DNA of 64,000 bases from Timema cristinae (Eukaryota; Arthropoda; Insecta; Phasmatodea; Timematidae): NCBI GenBank assembly GCA_039000515.1, contig JBCFYV010011164.1, positions 37,775,234 to 37,839,233 on the forward strand, in the 5' to 3' direction. The notes under the pieces were generated by a model that saw only the letters and a list, made by a program, of their open reading frames with translations, made no database searches and had not been told where the DNA came from. The translations under genes and the position numbers were made by a program. Shown here in pieces: positions 55,961 to 64,000 of this stretch; position 1 is the first letter of the stretch; every line of letters begins with the position of its first letter.

Positions 55961-57392
55961 TAATTAAGATTCTAATTTGTTCTCATTCCACATTGAATAA
56001 TGGCTCTCAGTGTATTTATCTACACAAGTCATTTCATCAAAAAGCTTTGTATCAGAAGATGCGTCAAAGTGGTTTTTTTTAACAATAAGGTAGTCTATGG
56101 CCAGTTGAACATTAGACCATTCTGGAGTTTTTTTAGAGTTGTCCATTCAAACATTTCCAATTCCTCGAAATGCATTGTCCACTGCTATAAATATTGTAAT
56201 TAAGTCTCTTAAAATGTAACAACACTCTTGGGAAAATCCTCTTTTTCAGGTTGTGAACAGTTGTTTGTCATTAGTTTGCGCAGTACATGAACAAATCTAG
56301 TATTAATCTTATTTTGAAGGTTCTCTTTCATTGTTTCTATCTGCAGTAACCTCATTGGCAAAAACATTCTGACCTTCCACTTTTAAAACCGAGTTTTAGA
56401 AGCTTGACTGTATGAAATATAACCACATTACTTAGTGTTCACCTTCAAAGAATGTTTTCAAAACCACAGGACATTTAGACTTACTCAGAAAGTATTCCTT
56501 AAGTGGCAAATACAATTTTAAAATTCTTTCCACAACAGGTATTAGCGCTAGCCATCTGTTTTTGCTGTACCCCAACATTTTCTGGTACTCAATATTGATG
56601 GTTTCACAAATTTCTTTAAATTGTTTCACCCTTACTGTGTAAATATAGAAGTGTGAATATATTTTCCCAACCATGACTTCTATATCTACTAGCAAACAAT
56701 CAGACACACTTAATATAGTATTGTGTATGATGTGTAAAGCATATCCAATACCCACAATATATATTTGCAAAAAAAGTTTCCAATTTGCGATAAACATGCT
56801 CTGTTACTTTTATTCCTGCACCACCAAGCATAGGCCTACAGTTTGTCTTATCCCCACTGAAAGAAATTATTTTGTCTGTTAGGTTATGCTTTTGCAACAA
56901 ATCCTAACTGACAATAATTTCGGAAGTTTTCCCAGGCTGAGCTTGTAAATTCAATATTTTTACTTTCACCCCATAAAACTCATCAAAATATCTCGCCAAC
57001 ACGGGTAATCTTTTTTGTGACCCATGGTTAGATGTGTCTCATTAAGGAAACATAATTTGCATTTTCCAACCCCCTTTTAAGTTGTGAATCAGCCAATGGT
57101 GCAAATACTTGAATTACAATGGCTTGCGATTTTGTTTTGGCACAATGAAACTTCGGTCTAAAAATCGATTTCCTAGAACAAGAAACCTGGTCTGAAGCTA
57201 CATGCCAATGAGATTTTAAATGTTTTTCCATATCACAGGAAACTCCGTGCGTAGCACTAAACTCAGTACGACATTTTTCACAGACAACCTCATTACTATT
57301 CGCTTAACTTTAAGTTTTGTGAACGAATATTTAGCCTGTAAGTCAGCGTTAAAAGATCACTTTCTTTTTGGCATTATTAAATATATTCGTTT

Positions 57393-58704
57393 GCAAACTT
57401 AAATGCATATGACACAACTTACTAAAGTCTAAACACAACTCTTTCGAAAGAAATAAACACAGTTGAGATTACTTCTGAAGGAGGCTTGAGTCAGAACAAA
57501 TACTGTATTTCCGAATCTGTGGGCACATTGGTGTGGTACGGTGGAGGGGGATTCGCGTTGTCTAGAGTGGACTGATAGGCACTGGGCTGGTGCACTGAGC
57601 ATCTAGACGAGTCCTAACAACGTTTTTATTAATTTACTTAACTCACAAAATAGACTACCCTCCAAAACGGGACAGTTGTGTGTCCCATGGAAAATCTTGG
57701 GGACAGCAGGACATATTTCCCCAAAGCAGGACGTCTGTTCATGTTATCCATGCCTCACATTATATACTCATCTAGCATATTATTCATGTTTCAAATTAAA
57801 AGCGGGTCCCATCTCCCTTATTGTAGGCAGAATAAATAAAGTATTAATATTATATTGTTTTAGCAATATAAAAAAAAAATTAAAGGCCCGCAATTGAGTC
57901 ATATTAACCAATCGGCCGATGTCTGGTAGAAAAGGTAATTTTAACTTGATACATTAATAAAGGTACATTTATACTGCCTTTTTTTCATGCAACTAGGTGC
58001 ACCGGAGTAGCACGTTGGGGCATGACTATTAGATCCATCCAGTTTTGTGGCGGTCATCACACGAGTATAAAAAGCATGTAAAATATAGAGGTGCAATACA
58101 ATCGCTAGGTGAAACATACAACATGGATTCTAAAGGCCCTGACACAGACTCAATAAGCTCCACATCCTTATAGTCCTTAAGTTATTAATGGTCCTTAGAA
58201 ATGTAAATCGCTTCTACACAGTCTGTATTCGTAATCACGTGATCATGCCAAACAATGAGCAATTTGGAAACAACGTCCAATAAAACGTTTCGAAAGGAAA
58301 CTTTCTAGAGCTAGGCAAAAGCAGATATCATCTGAGAAGCAGACACTATCCCAGCAGAATAATATTATAACATAAGTAACTACTCAACATACTTTTATAA
58401 AACGTTTAGGATATTTCTGAAATAGCTCAGTCCGTAAAATTAAATTATTTTATAATTTTGTATTTGTTTCCATAGTTACGGATCCTTTGGCTGCCATTGG
58501 TGCTTTCATTTTGATGCGCGTGCACATTTACTTTGGTGTAATTTGTAGCCCTTAGCAGTCTGTATCGACATAGTCAACTTCTACGGAGTGGTAAGGACTA
58601 AGGAATTAATGATATTGACTCTGTAGATAGTGAAGTTGATCTTTTACGGAGTACTAGGCACCTTACGGATACATAGTCTGTAGACAAACCTTAAGACAGT
58701 GTTG
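57393..58704. other. No gene recognised; possible inverted-repeat element
   Basis: 58130-58700 contains GGCCCTGACACAGACTC and related text (CAGTCTGTATCG, TACGGAGT, TTACGGATACATAGTCTGTA) in both orientations, suggesting a diverged DNA transposon. I could not fix its ends. Confidence 0.3.
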
Positions 58705-59266
58705 AACAAAATTAAGAGCCTTCGTTTATACTTTCACCGAGAATACATGGACATTAAGAAGAAAAGTAAAAGTGGTATGTTTGTTGATGAGACTGTAACT
58801 TCTCACCACCCATTAAACAGCAGAAGGTACTTTTAAAAAAAACACTAAGAAGATATGGTGTCTGATGCCTATCAGTTTATGAAATTTGTTAAGGACACTA
58901 AGGTTGACCATTGTTCTATTTTTGGTGATTTAATAGCATCTAAACTACGAAGTTTGAAGTTTGACTTCCTCGGTAAGACCAATTGCTCATCACAGTTTGC
59001 TATTATTAACACTGCTGGAGTTTGAAATGGAAACTGACTATCCAGTTAAGCACAGCCCAGTAGATAACAATGTAATATCAATTCGAAATCAATGTTCACC
59101 AACTACTAACTACGGCTTCAACCAGAGTGGATCTCTTCCACAGCATTCACAGCAAACGGGTTCCAAGTCATTCTCTCCTCAATATCCACAAATACCAAAT
59201 TCTGTAACTTGTTGCGCTGACGATTCAAGTTTGAATTTGTACCTTTATAGCGAGGATAGCTTATAG
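58705..59266 (+). pseudogene. MADF/BESS-like protein relic
   Basis: The frame from 58705 reads NKIKSLRLYFHREY then KKKSKSGMFVDETV, the LR..Y.RE...KKSGSG region of MADF (Myb/SANT-like) DNA-binding domains. Two in-frame TAA codons follow near 58828 and 58837. The frame then continues with FMKFVKDTKVDHCSIFGDLI and ASKLRSL, like the C-terminal FG..VA.KLR.L segment of insect MADF-BESS proteins. After TGA at 59023 the similarity shifts to the frame that runs to 59266. The first MADF helix was not found. Probably a decayed retro-copy or transposon-linked gene. Confidence 0.5.
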
Positions 59267-60109
59267 GTTTAAGACTATATATGATTCAATTTTAGCACTA
59301 ATTTACTTAGTTACTTCTTTTGTCATTCATGTCACACTTATTTGTTTAAAAAATATTAATTTTAAACATTAACAGTAGATTTTAATCATAGCTTACAACA
59401 CAATGTTTGTTTGTTCCATTTAAATATTTAATTATTTATTTCAAATACTACTATTAAATAATTAAATATTTATATAGTAGTAACAAGTTAATCTACAGCT
59501 CTTTACTAGAGCCATTGCGATCTTTTTTAAACTCACCTTCACTTAACCATACACTGCCTTGACGATGGCCATTCATACTTATGGAATTATGACTGATATC
59601 GATAACAACGAAATTTTATACGGGTTCATCAAACTATGATAGCTGTCACCTGTTGCCAAAAAAGAAGAGTGACCAATAATCGTGTACTTGCTGGTATGGC
59701 ATCCCTAAATGTAGTATCTTGTTTTAAAATATGTGGTTCAACCGTACTCAGCAAAATATCAAAGTCACTCGGGACACACTTGTGAAGTTCTTAAACAATC
59801 GACCTCTATCTAATTCACGCATTTCTGATAGTATTCCTGCACAGAATGAACGTGATTCTAAAACTGACTCATCAAGAACTCACAACGCTTTTGTATCTTT
59901 TGATGTAAAATGGTGATAGCTGCAGCGATGCTGGCAGCAAGTACTTCTCGCAACAACATCTCTAACACATGGAAAGAAATGCAAAAGTGTAAACAGGTCG
60001 GGTTGTATAAGGCAAGATGTAAGAGGTCTCTTGAGTTTTTAAATACTTACATGTGGGCAAATCATGAGTGTAAAAAATACAAAGTTGAGATGTAACAGAA
60101 AAAAAATTC
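59267..60109. other. No gene recognised
   Basis: Contains two consecutive short open frames (59731-59916, 59910-60095) with no known family. They may be part of the same decayed gene as the MADF relic. Confidence 0.3.
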
Positions 60110-60357
60110 TTCAGTGGTAGAATGATCTAAGGCTCACTTTTGCAATAGATTGGATTGGACTTCCGGTTACGAGGATATTGGGGTTTGAATCCTGGTCAGG
60201 TGTACCTAACGTATTTTCAAAATAGGTTTCCATTCTCCCTACACACAAATGCTGATACAATTACTCTTAATTCAGCCTTCACTATCCTTAACACATCAAC
60301 ATAATACATACATTTATGTATAACCTGAAAATTTAGTAAGATTTGGTGACTAAGAAA
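60110..60357 (+). mobile_element. SINE, family A (diverged)
   Basis: Head with GGTAGAATGATCTAAGG, B box GGGGTTTGAATCCTGG at about 60180, middle TTTCCATTCTCCC and a degraded tail (TGTATAACCTGAAAATTTAG). Confidence 0.7.
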
Positions 60358-60904
60358 AAATCTTTGAACACACTAATTGATAATTTGATACTGAGACAAG
60401 GCTAGTGTTTCATTAGTTAAAGCCCTTATCACACCATCATCATGCACATCTATGCCATCCCTCTTTAAAGCATCATTCCATGTAACAAAAGCTAAAAATG
60501 TATGACTAATAGTGTGTAATGTTTAATTAGGTGGATGACTCAAATAAGTTAGGAAAGGGGGGGAAGAAGAAATAACTTAGGTATGCAGTTCCTCCCACAG
60601 ATATTGAATATCTCCAAGCAAACTTTTTCATTCATCAATGTTAGCATGTTATGGGCTGTACATAAAAGTGTAATGTAAAACACTACTTACTACCTGTTTT
60701 TAAATGCACCATGGCCATATTGAATACCTACTTTTAGGCATTCATGGTACTTTTTTCAAGGAGAAAAAGATTTAATCTTTTCACTCTGTATGTTGCTACC
60801 TTTCATTTTCTTGTCTAGAAGTAGGTCTACTAGTTAATTATGTGTAGATCTATCCTTACGCCAATTTACAATGTCACTTATTTACAAAATTAAGCATATC
60901 ATAT
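60358..60904. other. No gene recognised
   Basis: AT-rich spacer between two SINEs; nothing supportable. Confidence 0.35.
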
Positions 60905-61168
60905 ACCTGCTTTGGTGGTCACATGGTCTTAGGTGATACTCTCACAATATACTAGGCTGCTGAAGACAGGGAGATTGGGTTTCAATCCCGGTCAGGTGTA
61001 TTGAGTGTTGTTTTTCCTAAATAGTTTTCTTCTCTCCCTCCACACATGTGGGTTACTTCCTCTAAATTCAATATCCATAATCTCCAACACATTAGGCCTA
61101 ATGTAGGTAATTAGTATATAGGCGTACAACCAAAATCCAGGTAGTAAGACGCGGTGCAAAAAAAACCT
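60905..61168 (+). mobile_element. SINE, family A
   Basis: Head CTTTGGTGGTCACATGGTCT, B box GGTTTCAATCCCGG at about 60979, CTCTCCCTCCACAC middle, and tail ending GTAGTAAGACGCGGTG plus poly-A. Confidence 0.8.
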
Positions 61169-61647
61169 ATCAGATGACCAAAAGTGTTTTAATTTCCATC
61201 TTGTTTTGTTGTAACTATTTGTGCTCTGAAAAGGAATTGTTTGTTTTTCAGAGATCAAAGGTATATTTTTACCTGTTGTGTTTCTCTTTATTGGACCCTA
61301 AATAGAGACATTACAGTAAGTGAGCAAAAATGTACAACTGATGCTACACTTTTCAGAAATTCAATAAATCCCTCCCTTTCTTTTTCTTTTGTACCAAGGG
61401 TTTGTAATTAGCTCTTTCACTCACATGAGCCATTTTAAAAATTAAAATAAATGTTCATTGTCTAAGCATGAAACTTTTAAAATACCTTTAACTATAAAAG
61501 TTAAAAACAATATTCTAGCTTTAAAAAGCAAGCAAATTATATCCTAATTTTTCAACTACGTTTAGATGGCACATTAATTGATCTTTATAATTTTTGTGTG
61601 CTAAATATTTGTCAATTTGGCATTTTAGGTTTAAATAGCACACTTTA

Positions 61648-61818
61648 ATGGGACTGACAAAGCAGTATTTGAGCTATGTTCCTGCCGGTAACTTCAATAT
61701 CATAGCCAGTACTGGCTGTAATGTGGTGTTCCTCACTTTAGAAGGGCAAGATGGTAGATTTGTTGGTGCCGCGGCTTGCGAGGATGTGGTGGTTTGGGAC
61801 CTACGCCTTGGTGAGAAG
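61648..61818 (+). CDS. WDR3: WDR3 (UTP12) first coding exon
   Basis: 57 codons from ATG 61648 to AAG before a strong GTGAGT donor, phase 0. The peptide MGLTKQYLSYVPAGNFNIIA ... VFLTLEGQDGRFVGAAACED ... VVVWDLRLGEK matches the N-terminus of WDR3/Utp12: the MGLTKQYL start and the first WD blade ending in VWDLR.GEK. WDR3 is a nucleolar WD40-repeat protein of the UTP-B subcomplex of the small-subunit processome, needed for 18S rRNA maturation. The next exon was not found in the remaining 2.2 kb, so the gene continues past the window. The upstream sequence (TTTTAGGTTTAAATAG) could be an acceptor of a 5' UTR exon or simply leader. Confidence 0.92.
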
Positions 61819-64000
61819 GTGAGTCATTTAGTATATTGAGTGGATAATAAAAGTAGGATGTCTTTATAGACTCTGAGTTTGACTGGTGTATTTGCAGGCT
61901 TTATCTACATAATTAGAAAAGTAAAAGTTGGAATTAAAACAAAAATATATTAACTTATTAAGTTCCAACATTTGCCACCAATTAATAATTAATCAAGATT
62001 TATTCCTATCATTCACAAAATACATCATCAAGAGCTCCACCTTAGAGGCCAAAACCAACAACACTTTTAATAACTGGAGAATTTGTCATTTCGTTGATGA
62101 TTGCAAGGGCCTGTAACACAATATCTTTTTACTTGAACAATTGAAATTATATGATGATTTTGACATTTTAATTGATTGTATAGTAGTTATAGTCCTGCAT
62201 ACACGTTGTATGATAAAAAGTTCACCTTGATAATTAAATCAATTGTATCCACTTTAATTTTGCCCAAATGCCAAATAGATACTTTTTAAATTAAATTATG
62301 AATTACAAACATATATGGGGTGAAACTCACACCCTCCCAACAAGAAAACACTCAACTACAGTAACCCCATGACTTTTTGGTGCTGACTGACAGCTCACAG
62401 CTGACGGCTTTGAAAAGCTACTAGACCAAATTATGTATCCCTACGCCAAACCATATGATCTGCAAAATCATGTGTTTAGCAGCTGTCACTTATGACAGTC
62501 AAAATGTAGGTATATATCTAAATGTTGACTGTCAGCTGTCAGTCAGCACCGAAGAAGCCATGGGGCTACTGTAAGTACCACTAAATATAAAACATATTTT
62601 TGAGGGAAAAACATAGCCTAACTCAAAGAAAACTCCAAGCAGAATGTCATGAGAAATGCTTCCTGTCTTTCACCCTGTTAGTTCTGGAAACTTCATTCTG
62701 TTCCTCGTGACCCAAAAAAAAATGTAATTTCAATAGTTCCACCTTTCTTTGAGATGTTTGAAAGTAAAGAATGCCCTTCACCCGCTAAGGTGCGGCCACA
62801 CAAATAACCTTGGGCTGGCTATTTTTAGTTCATTTTGGACAACATTTTCCTTCTTCACTTCCACCCTCTTGTTTGCAACGTGGTAGATTTCAAATTATAG
62901 CATTTAACATATAAACGTAGAATTGAATGTTTCAAGCTAAGCATGCTTATTTTAAATAATAAAAAATAAGTCGACAAATTAGGGCATATTTTAATATTCT
63001 TTGTTCTATTACCATTAATAGACTGCCTAGTGCAGAAAAAGAAAGATTACAATACAATTGGTTGATAACTCTTTTCAAACTTATTCTTTCATACTATTTC
63101 TGATAAAAACTTTCCTTAGTAAAAGAAAATATTCTGAAGGTGGCTGCCTTGGTCAGAAGCGAGAAAGTATCATTTGCTGTCAGGCCACACAGCTTAAGGT
63201 TGGATGGAAGACCACACGAGAAAATGCCAGTGTTTTTGCAGTTCTTATGGCAAAACTATTTTGGCTAAAATAAATAAAGTATTGCTACGGTACAAACATA
63301 TAATTTAATTTTCTTCACATGTTGATATATCAACAGTTCCTAAATATCCAACAAGAGCATAGCAGCATTAGATAAGCAACTTTTAAATGAAGAGAAAAAA
63401 GTTGTCATTAAATTTCAGGACACCCTTGACAGGTTTCAAGACATTTTATGGTTACTGTGTGAAGAAAATTTAATTATATGTTTGTACTGGAGCAATATTT
63501 TATTTATTTTGGCCAACAAAAATTCTGCCATAAAAACTGCAAAAAAACACTAACTTTTCCTCGCATCTTGCTCCATCCCACCTTAAAAGACATTGAAAAT
63601 AAGATATCACATTTTTTTATCTATTATAACACTCAAACTTTAGGATTTTTAAAGAAAAATAGCTCCTGTGGAATCTCTTGACCTTAATTTTGGGTGTGAA
63701 CCATCTTTTGAAATAATGCCTAGAGTCAAATATTGTGTTAGAGCTGAACACCTGCACAGTAATTACTCGCTAACCGAGGTGGCCTCCTTAATAACTCTTA
63801 TTTAAAGGTAGCTATAATATAATGATTTAGACTAACACTTCTTTCAATTGATTCTTTTGCTCATCAGATGAACTTAAGTAAAAGAATTGATTACCGTACT
63901 TTGAAGAAGTAAAAGCAAAGAAGAAAGTATTTGTAAGAGATACCTTTTAAATTATTTTAGTTTCATAATTTACAATCTTAAAGCCATCTCAAAAACTAAC
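61819..64000 (+). other. WDR3: WDR3 intron 1 (incomplete in window)
   Basis: AT-rich sequence holding the MITE at 62359-62571. Several short open frames (61928, 63058, 63478) show no WD40 similarity, so I take the rest as intron. Confidence 0.5.
62359..62571. mobile_element. 213-bp Tc1/mariner-type MITE
   Basis: Inverted ends of about 45 bp: left CAGTAACCCCATGACTTTTT then GGTGCTGACTGACAGCT, right the inverse with a few changes. Flanked by TA on both sides (62357-62358 and 62572-62573), the target of Tc1/mariner elements. No ORF. Confidence 0.8.

Larger units (their letters stand above)
54456..57392 (-). pseudogene. Second hAT-type transposase, degraded and split by an insertion
   Basis: On the minus strand, about 57310-57220 encodes a zinc finger (CEKCRTEF ... 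MEKHLKSHWH). About 56900-56700 has a conserved-looking FSGDKTNC and GGAG segment. 56797-56432 has ALHIIHNTI, KQFKEICETI and the MLGYSKNRWLALIPVVERIL block, typical of a hAT group common in insects. 56146-55964 continues the helical domain. The C-terminal dimerisation part (QALPGSKAADERVFF then KVWASEKTQIRVSVL) is at 54753-54456. Between 55960 and 54760 the coding similarity stops and resumes, so about 1.2 kb is inserted. Stops and frameshifts occur elsewhere too. Terminal repeats were not found. Confidence 0.8.

Noticed and set aside
57657..57760. CCCTCCAAAACGGGACAG-like sequence as a hAT terminal repeat for the minus-strand hAT
   Set aside because: No matching inverted end or 8-bp duplication was found on the other side of the relic.

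Overview
The window is animal nuclear DNA, very AT-rich, with small exons in large introns and a dense load of mobile elements. No bacterial, organellar or CRISPR features are seen. An arthropod, most likely an insect and perhaps a hemipteran, fits best: there are BED-finger hAT transposases, a MADF-type protein relic, insect-style non-LTR reverse transcriptases, and a Lys/Arg-rich protein of a type I associate with insect genomes. That placement is inference.

Two host genes are clear. (1) Cathepsin B lies on the minus strand from 48631 to 34945. Six coding exons can be joined by eye with consistent splice phases into a complete 345-residue preproenzyme that keeps the catalytic Cys, His and Asn and the occluding-loop His-His pair. 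(2) The first coding exon of WDR3 (UTP12, small-subunit processome) lies at 61648-61818 on the plus strand; the rest runs off the window. A third, broken gene lies at 133-1015 (minus): a short ATG exon plus a second exon, with a stop codon interrupting a frame that otherwise continues.

Layout: 1-5 kb holds the broken gene, a 76-nt hairpin, a 733-bp hAT MITE and SINEs. 5-18 kb holds SINEs, a foldback element, a diverged tandem array and a Helitron. 19-21 kb holds a decayed LINE and a CpG-rich patch. 23.9-25.9 kb holds a 2-kb foldback element with internally repeated arms. 26-34.5 kb is mostly gene-poor, with inverted-repeat elements at its end. 34.9-48.6 kb is cathepsin B, its introns filled with SINEs, LINE fragments and a decayed Ty1/copia element. 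49.2-53.1 kb is a hAT element with an exact 8-bp target duplication. 54.5-57.4 kb is a second hAT relic on the minus strand, split by about 1.2 kb that contains a hammerhead-ribozyme-like motif. 58.7-59.3 kb is a MADF-like pseudogene. 61.6-64 kb is the start of WDR3, with a mariner-type MITE in its first intron.

The main repeat theme is a set of tRNA-headed SINEs. At least two different heads share one 3' tail of about 45 bp ending in AAT repeats, and that tail also occurs alone. This points to a common LINE partner. One SINE sits immediately upstream of the splice acceptor of the cathepsin B exon that follows the catalytic Cys and may supply its branch point.
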